DNA of 12,230 nt. Source: CAYYBZ01 sp964470285 [NCBI: uncultured Oligoflexia bacterium] (GTDB taxonomy: Bacteria > Bdellovibrionota_G > CAYYBZ01). This document shows positions 5,410 through 12,175 of this stretch, piece by piece (the first letter of the stretch is position 1; every line of letters begins with the position of its first letter). The position numbers and the translations under genes were made by a program. The notes below the pieces were generated by a model, which had not been told where the DNA came from, did no database searches, and was given only the letters and a program-made list of their open reading frames with translations. The stretch lies in the NCBI GenBank assembly GCA_964470285.1, contig CAYYBZ010000009.1, forward strand, positions 1 through 12,230, read 5' to 3'.

Positions 5410-7845
5410 ATGGATACAAAAAGAGGGTTTCAAATCTTAACTTTTATAATTTCATCGCTTTTATTGATTTCATGCGGCGGTAGGGATAAAGCGGGCGGAG
5501 GGATACTTGATTTAAAGCCTCCGTTTGAGCTTTCAGCAAAATCTGGTGACGGCAAGATTACACTTTCCTGGCAATCAAAAAGCAGCCAATACAATTATAG
5601 AATATATTACGGTGCGGCATCGAAGGATTATTCCGGAAGTGAGAGTACATCGGGAGCATCACCGGTACTGGTTGATAAAAAGTTTAAGGATTTTGTCCTG
5701 CATGGACTTGCCAACGGGAAAAAATACTACATAGCCATGACATCGTTTTCCAAAAACGATGAAAGTAATTATTCCGTAGAAGTAACGGCCGTACCGAAAG
5801 GTTTAGGGTCAACATCGGATTTAAGTGTTTCCCCGGAGTTGATGAACATTTCTTGCACTGAGGGAGATACTAGCACCAAAAAGGGGAATATATCTATATC
5901 TAACGCCGGATCGGATGATGACATATATTTTAATGTCACCGAGCATGAAAACTGGCTTTCTGTAAGTCCGGTTTCAGGTATTTCAGATGAAACAGTGGAA
6001 GTTTTTGCCGACTGTTCATCTCTTACGGCAGGATCGAATCCGTCTGCCGATATAACGGTAACCGGTAATGAGCAAACAAAGATTGTTTCAATAAATTTGA
6101 CCGTTAATGCACCAAATTCAAATCCGGATTTAAGTGTTTCCCCGGCTGTTATAAGCACATCATGCACTGCAGGTGACGGTAATCAGGATAAGGCCGATAT
6201 TAATGTAAGTAATGCCGGAACCGGCGGAGCAATCAGCTTTTCGACTTTCGAAAATGCTAACTGGCTTTCACTAAGTCCGACATCCGGATCTACGGATTTA
6301 AAACTGGATGTTTACATAAACTGCTCAAGCTTAAGTGCGGGTTCTTACAGTCAAAATGTGACCGTATCCGGAAACGGAGAAAATGAAAACGTTACCGTTA
6401 ATCTAACCGTTAATAATGCCGGGACGCAGTACGATCTTGCAATCGATAAAACATCTCTGAATTTAACGTGTACGGAGGGCGACGGGTTGGCGGTAAAGGA
6501 TCAAATATATGTTTCAAACGCCGGATACGGCGGAGCGATAAACTTCGAGTCAGGCGAAGGTGCAAATTGGTTATCCGTTAATCCCGTTTCAGGACAGACG
6601 GACAGAAGCGTTGATATTGGAATCGATTGCACAAATCTTTCATACGGAGACAATCTTAATGCCACTATAACCTTCAGCGGAAATTACGGCGGCTCGGAAC
6701 AGGCCGATGTCTACCTTTCTGTCGGTGAAATCCCAGACAATCCGCCTGCTGCTCCAACCGCCCTTTGGGCTAATCTAGAAAAATCATACAGGATCAAGAT
6801 AGGCTGGAGTGATAATTCGGAAAACGAAGACGGTTTTAAAATTGAAAGATCTCTTGATGGTTCCAATTTTTCTCAGATTGATACTGTAGGTCAGGGTATC
6901 GCGACTTATACGAATAGCGGACTTAATGCAGATACTACCTATTATTATCGGGTGAGAGCCTACAATGCGGAAGGAAATTCCGCCTATTCAAATGTTGCTA
7001 ACGCTCATACTCCGGATAACAAACCTCCCGCACCGACAGGAGTATCGGCTGACGGCGGTGACGGGCTGATAATAGTTTCATGGAACGCAGTTGCGGGTGC
7101 TGCTTCATATAACATTTATTACGGGACATCTCCCGGAACGTACGGGAGCCCTGTCAATGCAGGCAGTAACACATCTTATGAAATAACAGGACTTGCAAAT
7201 GGAATCACATATTATTTAGCGGTTAAGTCGGTAAACCTTTTCGGTGAAAGCGCTGATTTCTCAAACGAGGTTTCTGCAACTCCCGGACAATACTATATAT
7301 GGGAAGAACTCTATCCGATACACGACGGTTACATCTATGATTATACATACTGGGATTGCTGGCCCGATCCTCCGGAATCATGCATAGATCCGCCCGGCGA
7401 AGATAATAACAGCTCTTCTATGTATGTCGGCACCTATAATGATTACGATAACTGGCCTCACGACAGTCATTCTTACATGAGATTCGATCTAAGCGGTATA
7501 GATATGGGCATGGTTAGAGAAGCTGAATTAAGTGTTGTTATAAAATGGTCAGGAGGCGGTATGAACAGTCAGCATCAAAACCTAAGTCTTTATACAATCA
7601 GCGATTACGGTGTGCTGGATTATGAAAATGATTTTGATCTTCCGGATCAGGGAGCCTTGGAAAGCTCAAGAATGGGCGGCCCGGCCAATACACCGCTTTT
7701 ATTTACAATCAACCCGAGTCATTTAACCTCGGGAAACAATCATTTTGCAATCACAGCGGGTCATTTGATGAGGTATTCCATCTATACATCTGAAAGCAGC
7801 ACTGATCCGGTTCTCAGGGTAAAGCTTCAGAACTGGGGAGGATGA
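5410..7845 (+). CDS. Large multi-domain surface lipoprotein (FN3, BACON-like repeats, C-terminal beta-sandwich)
   Basis: This is an 811-residue lipoprotein: the signal peptide ends in the lipobox L-I-S-C (C22), followed by a Gly-rich linker. Domains in order: a fibronectin III-like domain (about 36-130); three tandem units of about 102 residues (137-239, 240-341, 342-443), each with NWLSxxPxSG as in BACON/viral-BACON folds; two more FN3 domains (about 445-537 and 538-627); and a C-terminal region (about 629-811) with YMRFDLSGIDMGMVREAELSVV and a closing DPVLRVKLQNWGG, as in DNRLRE/CBM96-like beta-sandwiches that often bind polysaccharide. Each BACON-like unit carries two Cys at matching places (SCT/TCT and DCS/NCS/DCT), suggesting one disulfide per unit. 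No catalytic domain is seen, so a carbohydrate-binding or adhesion role is the likeliest reading (inference). The SD AAGGAG and a 7-nt spacer fix the start. It is monocistronic, with its own promoter and terminator. Confidence 0.88.
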   Translation: MDTKRGFQILTFIISSLLLISCGGRDKAGGGILDLKPPFELSAKSGDGKITLSWQSKSSQYNYRIYYGAASKDYSGSESTSGASPVLVDKKFKDFVLHGLANGKKYYIAMTSFSKNDESNYSVEVTAVPKGLGSTSDLSVSPELMNISCTEGDTSTKKGNISISNAGSDDDIYFNVTEHENWLSVSPVSGISDETVEVFADCSSLTAGSNPSADITVTGNEQTKIVSINLTVNAPNSNPDLSVSPAVISTSCTAGDGNQDKADINVSNAGTGGAISFSTFENANWLSLSPTSGSTDLKLDVYINCSSLSAGSYSQNVTVSGNGENENVTVNLTVNNAGTQYDLAIDKTSLNLTCTEGDGLAVKDQIYVSNAGYGGAINFESGEGANWLSVNPVSGQTDRSVDIGIDCTNLSYGDNLNATITFSGNYGGSEQADVYLSVGEIPDNPPAAPTALWANLEKSYRIKIGWSDNSENEDGFKIERSLDGSNFSQIDTVGQGIATYTNSGLNADTTYYYRVRAYNAEGNSAYSNVANAHTPDNKPPAPTGVSADGGDGLIIVSWNAVAGAASYNIYYGTSPGTYGSPVNAGSNTSYEITGLANGITYYLAVKSVNLFGESADFSNEVSATPGQYYIWEELYPIHDGYIYDYTYWDCWPDPPESCIDPPGEDNNSSSMYVGTYNDYDNWPHDSHSYMRFDLSGIDMGMVREAELSVVIKWSGGGMNSQHQNLSLYTISDYGVLDYENDFDLPDQGALESSRMGGPANTPLLFTINPSHLTSGNNHFAITAGHLMRYSIYTSESSTDPVLRVKLQNWGG
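5818..6738 (+). repeat. Three tandem BACON-like domain repeats (about 306-309 bp each)
   Basis: Units begin at 5818, 6127 and 6433 (each at an Asp-Leu codon pair), giving 103-, 102- and about 102-codon periods. Units 1 and 2 share an exact 21-nt block (5816-5836 and 6125-6145) at their start, evidence of a fairly recent in-frame duplication. Unit 3 is more diverged at the DNA level but keeps NWLSV, the S/TCTEGD start and the two cysteines. Confidence 0.75.
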
Positions 7846-7868
7846 TAACTTTTAGGAACGGATATGTT

Positions 7869-7903
7869 AAGGGCCGCGAGAAAATTCTCTTTCGGCCCTT
7901 TTT
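7869..7903 (+). terminator. Intrinsic terminator of the lipoprotein gene
   Basis: AAGGGCCG (7869-7876) pairs with CGGCCCTT (7893-7900), and an inner GAGA/TCTC stem extends the hairpin. The 3' arm runs into a five-T tract (7899-7903). It lies 24 bp after the lipoprotein stop codon and between convergent genes. Read on the minus strand the hairpin is followed only by TTAACAT, so it would be a weaker terminator for the inositol synthase operon. Confidence 0.85.
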
Positions 7904-7924
7904 ACTTGGGAAAAATCTTATTAA

Positions 7925-9244
7925 TTAATCGTAATATTCATTGCCCAGGTGGGTAATCATATCCTCACCCTTGATAAATCTTAAAGTGTTCTTAAGTTTC
8001 ATCAGCTGTATGAATAAGTCATGCTCGGGGTATAAACCTTCGGCATGCATGGGGCTTTTGAAATAAAACGATAACCATTCCTGAATTCCCCTGAATCCGC
8101 ATCTTTGTGCAAAATCTAAAAACATCACAAGGTCAAGAACTATGGGTGCCGCTAAAATGGAATCTTTGCACAAAAAATCGACTTTTATCTGCATTCTGTA
8201 ATCCATCCAGCCGAAAATATCTATGTTGTCCCAGCCCTCTTTAGCGTCGCCTCTGGGTGGATAGTAGTTTATTCTGACTTTGTGATAGAGATTTTTGTAA
8301 AGATCGGGATAACGTTTCGGTTCAAGTATGTGTTCAAGAACGCTTAATTTGCTTTCTTCTTTTGTCTTGAAAGATTCTGGATCGTCCAGAACCTCTCCGT
8401 CCCGGTTTCCTAAAATATTTGTCGAGAACCAGCCGTTAACTCCCAAAAGTCTGGCCTTAAAACCCGGTGCCAGAATTGTTTTCATCAAAGTCTGACCGGT
8501 TTTAAAATCCTTACCGCAAATCGGGACGTTGTTTTCTTTTGCAAGTTCCATCATGCAGGGAATGTCTGCCGTAAGATTCGGGGCTCCGTTCGCGAAGGGG
8601 ATTCTCTTTTTTAGAGCCGCATAAGCGTAAATCATGCTTGGGCTTATCGCGGGGTCATCCTTCTCAAGGCCTTTCTCAAATGATGCAACCGACTCATGGA
8701 CTTTATCCCTTTTCATAAAAATTTCGGTTGAGGCACACCAGATCATTACGAAGCGGTCGATTTTCTTTTCTTCCTTGAACTTGTCGATATCTTCCATGAG
8801 CTGTTTTGCAAGATCCATTTTGCTTTTCCCGGATTTTACATGTGTCCCTGAAAGTTTTTTAACATACTTCTGATCAAAAACAGCTTTGGCCGGTTTGATC
8901 GATTCAATTTCTTCTTTAACCATATCGACCATGGAACCCTGAATGACGTGGGCGTTTTTGGCTACTTCGTAGCAGCTGTCGGTAAAAATATCCCATGGTA
9001 AAAATTCCAAATCATTAAGATTTGCCAAAGGAACGAAATCCTTTATCAGGGGTACGTTGTTGTCGGTTCTTTTACCGAGCCTTATTGTTCCCATCTGGGT
9101 CAGAGAGCCCAAAGGCTTTGCCAAGCCTTTCTGAATGGCTTTAACACCGACTATAAAAGTTGAGCTTACTGCTCCGAGTCCCGGGATTAAGACTCCGAGT
9201 TTACCTTTCGGTTCTTTTATGTCTTTTGGCGGTTTTACTGGCAT
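7925..9244 (-). CDS. ino1: Inositol-3-phosphate synthase (myo-inositol-1-phosphate synthase)
   Basis: Converts D-glucose 6-phosphate to 1D-myo-inositol 3-phosphate using bound NAD, the first step of inositol and inositol-lipid synthesis; cytoplasmic. The 439-residue length fits the bacterial family. Visible are the NAD-binding GVLIPGLGAVSSTF segment (about 17-30), SLTQMGTIRLGKRT (47-60), the GKDFKTGQTLMKT active-site region with conserved lysines (244-256), NILGNRDG (276-283) and KVDFLCKDSILAAPIVLDL (354-372). AAGGAG lies 5 nt before the ATG. It is the second gene of an operon, 19 nt after the ftcD stop. The product would normally go to an inositol monophosphatase or a phosphatidylinositol-type lipid synthase; neither is in this window. 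In bacteria inositol can serve as a lipid head group or a compatible solute; which applies here cannot be told. Confidence 0.96.
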   Translation of the reverse strand: MPVKPPKDIKEPKGKLGVLIPGLGAVSSTFIVGVKAIQKGLAKPLGSLTQMGTIRLGKRTDNNVPLIKDFVPLANLNDLEFLPWDIFTDSCYEVAKNAHVIQGSMVDMVKEEIESIKPAKAVFDQKYVKKLSGTHVKSGKSKMDLAKQLMEDIDKFKEEKKIDRFVMIWCASTEIFMKRDKVHESVASFEKGLEKDDPAISPSMIYAYAALKKRIPFANGAPNLTADIPCMMELAKENNVPICGKDFKTGQTLMKTILAPGFKARLLGVNGWFSTNILGNRDGEVLDDPESFKTKEESKLSVLEHILEPKRYPDLYKNLYHKVRINYYPPRGDAKEGWDNIDIFGWMDYRMQIKVDFLCKDSILAAPIVLDLVMFLDFAQRCGFRGIQEWLSFYFKSPMHAEGLYPEHDLFIQLMKLKNTLRFIKGEDMITHLGNEYYD

Positions 9245-9263
9245 ACATTCTCCTTATGAATCC

Positions 9264-10937
9264 TTATATGTTTAATTCCTTGTTCATTATATCTTCAATA
9301 TCTGAGGCAACTTTATACGCCTCATTTTTAAGTTTTAAAGCTTTTTCTTTAATTTCTTTGTTGAAGCTTTCATCGGTTATTTCTTTTAGATTAATCATTA
9401 TATTTAAAAATGCCCCCTGGGCTCCCGCCTGGGCGGTAGCTCCTGCAACGCCCGCGTCTGACAGAGAACTTTTAAATCCCTTGGCTGCAACTTCCCTGGC
9501 CGCTTTAACGGCCTCGCTGCACATTTCCAAAACCGAAAGTGGTACCAAAGTGGCCTGTTTTGTGGCCTCCTGAATTGCAGCAAGCCTCTTTTCCTTAAGC
9601 TCGGGAGTTTTCCTGGGCATTCTGAAGCAGTCTATTATTTTGTTAAAGGCCTCGGTATCTTTATCAACGCTTTTAAGCAAATCATCCTTGAGTTGCTGGG
9701 CTTTCTGCCCGAGTTTTAGCATTTCGGTTTTTACTTCCTTGTAATCATCTCTTACCGAAGTAAGATTTGCCACCATTGAAGAAAGGGCTCCTGAAAGTGA
9801 ACCGCAAAGAGCAGCTGTGCTGCCTCCTCCCGGTGCGGGTGAATCAGATGACAGCTCATCTGTAAATTCATTAACCTTCATGGCCACCAGGGATTTTGAA
9901 TCGTCTGTGATCATGTACTCGATTATTTTCTTTTTGTTGTCGAACGGATAGAGTTCATCGAGTCCCATTGACTTAACAGCCGTAAATATTATTTCGCTTT
10001 CCGGCACTCCCTTTGTTTTTCCCATTTTATCGAGATAGTAATGTCCGGCCTGAAGCATTGCTTCCCTTGGAATAACCCCTACAAGTTCACTCCCTGTTAC
10101 AATGCATCCGAATTTTTCAGCCTGCTTTTTAACTTCTTCGTAGGCAATATGAGGGGGAGTAACGTTATAGTTAACAAGATTCATTGAAATCTGTGCAACT
10201 TTATACTCTTCAATAAACCAGCCGGTTGCCTTACATGCCTTTAAGGTGCCGGGAATTCTGACAACGTTTCCGTCTTTGTCCCGGACAAATTTTCTGTCCG
10301 GACCCCTTTTGGGTCTGCCGGCTTCTTTTATGTTTTTTGCAATCTCTGAAGCGATTTTAGTGTCTTTAGTGTTTAAATTTACGTTGTAAGCAATTAGAAA
10401 TTCTCTTGCGCTGATGTTTGTGGCGCCTGATTTTTTATTAAATTTAGCAGGACCGTAATCGGGTTTCCATTCTGATTTTTGCAGCTTTTCTTCCAGGGCT
10501 TCGTATTCGCCTTTTCTGACTTCTGCCAGATTTTGTCTTTCAGGTTTTTTAGCGGCATTTTCGTATAAATAAACGGGTATTCCCAGTTCATCGCCCACTC
10601 TTTTACCTAATTTGTTTGCATATTCTACGCACTCGTCCATTGTAACTCCTGAAACCGGTACAAATGGGCAGACATCGGTTGCACCGTGCCGCGCATGGGC
10701 GCCTGAGTGCTTTGACATATCGATCAATTCAGAGGCCTTTTTGATCGCCTTAAACGCTGCTTCCATAACAGTTTCGGGCTCTCCAATCATCGTAACGACG
10801 GTTCTGTTGGTCGCCTGACCGGGGTCTACGTCTAAAAGCGTTACTCCCTCAGTCGAGGAAATCTCGTTAGTTATTGAATCTATTATGTTTTTGTCTCTTC
10901 CTTCCGAAAAATTTGGAACGCATTCGACTAATTTCAT
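9264..10937 (-). CDS. ftcD: Bifunctional glutamate formimidoyltransferase / formimidoyl-THF cyclodeaminase
   Basis: The N-terminal enzyme moves the formimino group from formimino-glutamate (from histidine breakdown) to tetrahydrofolate; the C-terminal enzyme releases ammonia to give 5,10-methenyl-THF. All 557 residues are present and ordered as in animal FTCD: transferase N-subdomain (1 to about 180, starting LVECVPNFSEGRD), transferase C-subdomain (about 181-330), then the helical cyclodeaminase domain (about 352-557) with its DSPAPGGGS motif (365-373). The likely catalytic His is H81 in HSGAHARHGATDVCPF; many homologues have HPRMG here, so HARHG is a small departure. AAGGAG lies 7 nt before the ATG. 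It heads an operon with the inositol synthase gene and is divergent from trxB. No other hut genes are nearby, so the source of formimino-glutamate is not shown. Confidence 0.95.
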   Translation of the reverse strand: MKLVECVPNFSEGRDKNIIDSITNEISSTEGVTLLDVDPGQATNRTVVTMIGEPETVMEAAFKAIKKASELIDMSKHSGAHARHGATDVCPFVPVSGVTMDECVEYANKLGKRVGDELGIPVYLYENAAKKPERQNLAEVRKGEYEALEEKLQKSEWKPDYGPAKFNKKSGATNISAREFLIAYNVNLNTKDTKIASEIAKNIKEAGRPKRGPDRKFVRDKDGNVVRIPGTLKACKATGWFIEEYKVAQISMNLVNYNVTPPHIAYEEVKKQAEKFGCIVTGSELVGVIPREAMLQAGHYYLDKMGKTKGVPESEIIFTAVKSMGLDELYPFDNKKKIIEYMITDDSKSLVAMKVNEFTDELSSDSPAPGGGSTAALCGSLSGALSSMVANLTSVRDDYKEVKTEMLKLGQKAQQLKDDLLKSVDKDTEAFNKIIDCFRMPRKTPELKEKRLAAIQEATKQATLVPLSVLEMCSEAVKAAREVAAKGFKSSLSDAGVAGATAQAGAQGAFLNIMINLKEITDESFNKEIKEKALKLKNEAYKVASDIEDIMNKELNI

Positions 10938-10954
10938 AAATTTACTCCTTAACG

Positions 10955-10983
10955 CTTATATTTATATAGACTCAAGCTGTGAA
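10955..10983 (-). promoter_or_regulatory. ftcD: Candidate promoter of the ftcD-ino1 operon
   Basis: On the minus strand TTCACA (10983-10978, 5/6) and TATAAG (10960-10955, 5/6) are separated by exactly 17 bp. The match is good, but the predicted start near 10948 falls within the SD (10945-10950), leaving a leader of about 10 nt. Either the leader is extremely short or transcription starts from an overlapping upstream TATAAA. Confidence 0.4.
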
Positions 10984-11048
10984 TTTCTAATCCAAAACAG
11001 ACTGATTTGCAAGGATTTTAAAAGTTTAAGAGCTTAAAGCCGGCAGGA

Positions 11049-11077
11049 TTGAATTTTGTAATCTTTCATGATATTTC
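11049..11077 (+). promoter_or_regulatory. trxB: Candidate extended -10 promoter of trxB
   Basis: TTGAAT (11049-11054) is followed by 17 bp and TATTTC (11072-11077), with TG one base upstream of the -10 (11069-11070), as in extended -10 promoters. The -10 itself is weak (3/6). The predicted leader is about 30 nt and contains the SD AGGAG (11098-11102). Confidence 0.33.
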
Positions 11078-11112
11078 TTTTCGAACTTTTGTTAAAAAGG
11101 AGAGTTCTTAAT

Positions 11113-12027
11113 ATGGAAAAGCTTGTAATACTGGGTTCCGGCCCGGCCGGATTAACGGCTGCTATATATGCGGCAAGAGCAGAGATGAAACCTGTTGTTA
11201 TTGAAGGATTAAAAGCCGGTGGACAGCTCACGACTACAACTGAAGTTGAAAATTTCCCCGGTTTTCCCGATGGCGTTACGGGACCGGATTTAATAAGAGC
11301 CATGAAAAAACAGGCGGAGAGATTCGGAGCGCGCTTCGTAACGGGAGACGTTACAAAAGTAGATTTTTCGAATAAAACAAAAAAGATAGAAGTGGACGGC
11401 AGGAACTTTGAAACCCGGACGGTAATTATTGCAACCGGAGCCACGGCAAGATACCTGGGTCTTGAATCGGAACAAAGACTGATCGGGAAGGGGGTTTCAG
11501 GCTGTGCTACATGTGACGGATTTTTCTTCAAGGGCATGGATGTCTGTGTTGTCGGCGGCGGTGATACAGCAATTGAAGAGGCCACTTTTCTTACAAAATT
11601 TGCTTCAAAGGTTACTATCATTCATAGAAGAGATGAGCTACGTGCATCCAAACCGATGCAGAAAAGGGCGTTTGATAATAAGAAAATCGATTTTCTCTGG
11701 GATACGGTAGTGACGGAAGTTATCGGGGAAAAGGGTGTTGACGGTTTAAAGGTAAAAAATGTAAAGACCGGGGAAGAAAAAGAAATAAAGTGTCAGGGGT
11801 TATTCATAGGTATCGGACATGATCCGGCAACAAAAATTTTTCAAGGTCAGGTTGAAATGGATGAAGAGGGATACATAACAACTGATTGCGGTGCTTCAAC
11901 CAATGTGAAGGGTGTTTATGCGTGCGGAGACGTGCAGGATAAACATTACAGACAGGCTGTGACGGCGGCAGGGACTGGCTGCATGGCTGCACTCGATGTC
12001 GAGAAATACCTTGCTTCTTTAGAATAG
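11113..12027 (+). CDS. trxB: Thioredoxin-disulfide reductase
   Basis: A cytoplasmic flavoenzyme that passes electrons from NADPH through FAD to oxidised thioredoxin. The 304-residue length matches the low-molecular-weight bacterial type. Visible are the FAD motif GSGPAG (8-13), the redox pair CATC (131-134), the NADPH-binding GGGDTA (148-153), the HRRDELR (171-177) that recognises the 2'-phosphate of NADPH, and the C-terminal FAD contact ACGDVQDKHYRQAVTAAGTG. The ATG at 11113 is chosen because AGGAG (11098-11102) lies 10 nt upstream and the protein then begins MEKLVILGSG like its family. A longer in-frame start at 11068 would add a non-conserved leader and place the SD inside the gene. No thioredoxin gene is adjacent. 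A strong hairpin begins 12 bp after the stop codon. Confidence 0.97.
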   Translation: MEKLVILGSGPAGLTAAIYAARAEMKPVVIEGLKAGGQLTTTTEVENFPGFPDGVTGPDLIRAMKKQAERFGARFVTGDVTKVDFSNKTKKIEVDGRNFETRTVIIATGATARYLGLESEQRLIGKGVSGCATCDGFFFKGMDVCVVGGGDTAIEEATFLTKFASKVTIIHRRDELRASKPMQKRAFDNKKIDFLWDTVVTEVIGEKGVDGLKVKNVKTGEEKEIKCQGLFIGIGHDPATKIFQGQVEMDEEGYITTDCGASTNVKGVYACGDVQDKHYRQAVTAAGTGCMAALDVEKYLASLE

Positions 12028-12039
12028 ATTAAGTTTTTG

Positions 12040-12117
12040 GTAGAAAGTCGGGATGTATTTTTTTCATGAGCCGGGAACCCGCTTAGGCTCAGAAAAAAAT
12101 ACATCCCGACTTTCTAC
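12040..12117. repeat. 25-bp perfect inverted repeat (long hairpin) downstream of trxB
   Basis: The left arm 12040-12064 (GTAGAAAGTCGGGATGTA plus seven T) is the exact reverse complement of the right arm 12093-12117. The 28-nt centre contains a second 6-bp stem, TGAGCC (12067-12072) with GGCTCA (12086-12091), around a 13-nt loop. As RNA on either strand it would form one long rod. No T tract follows directly on the plus strand (the nearest, TTTTTT, begins about 10 nt later), so it is not a standard intrinsic terminator, although it could block transcription or protect the trxB mRNA 3' end. Identity unknown: possible intergenic repeat, MITE-like element or processed hairpin. Confidence 0.85.
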
Positions 12118-12120
12118 ATA
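12066..12120 (+). repeat. 55-nt direct repeat, copy 1
   Basis: Identical to 12176-12230 over 55 nt. It covers the hairpin's central TGAGCC/GGCTCA stem and its whole right arm plus ATA. The base before it differs (C at 12065, G at 12175); the four T before that match again. Confidence 0.95.
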
Positions 12121-12175
12121 TACTCAATTTTTTCTGATGCATAACTGGATATTGCCCGACATCTCGCTTATTTTG

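Noticed and set aside
5769-6167. A 132-codon open frame on the minus strand inside the lipoprotein gene
   Set aside because: It mirrors the repetitive BACON-like coding region and has no independent signals; the plus-strand protein is clearly the real one.
9160-9573. A 137-codon plus-strand frame across the ftcD-ino1 junction
   Set aside because: It is antisense to two conserved enzymes; its hydrophobic translation is what antisense reading of Lys/Glu-rich helices gives.
10971-10990. cAMP-receptor (CRP) site near ftcD, given the cyclase in the window
   Set aside because: Only a TGTGA half-site is present; the symmetric TCACA half at the proper spacing is missing.
11068-11112. Upstream in-frame ATG that would add 15 residues to TrxB
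   Set aside because: The family N-terminus begins at MEKLVILGSG and the SD at 11098-11102 would fall inside the coding region.
11034-11621. A 195-codon open frame on the minus strand across the start of trxB
   Set aside because: It lies antisense to the conserved FAD and CATC regions of trxB, has no SD and its low-complexity Ser/Thr/Pro-rich translation looks like no family. It is a shadow frame.
12040-12117. Ordinary intrinsic terminator of trxB
   Set aside because: No T tract directly follows the 3' arm; the T run lies on the 5' side of the loop and the next T tract is about 10 nt past the stem.
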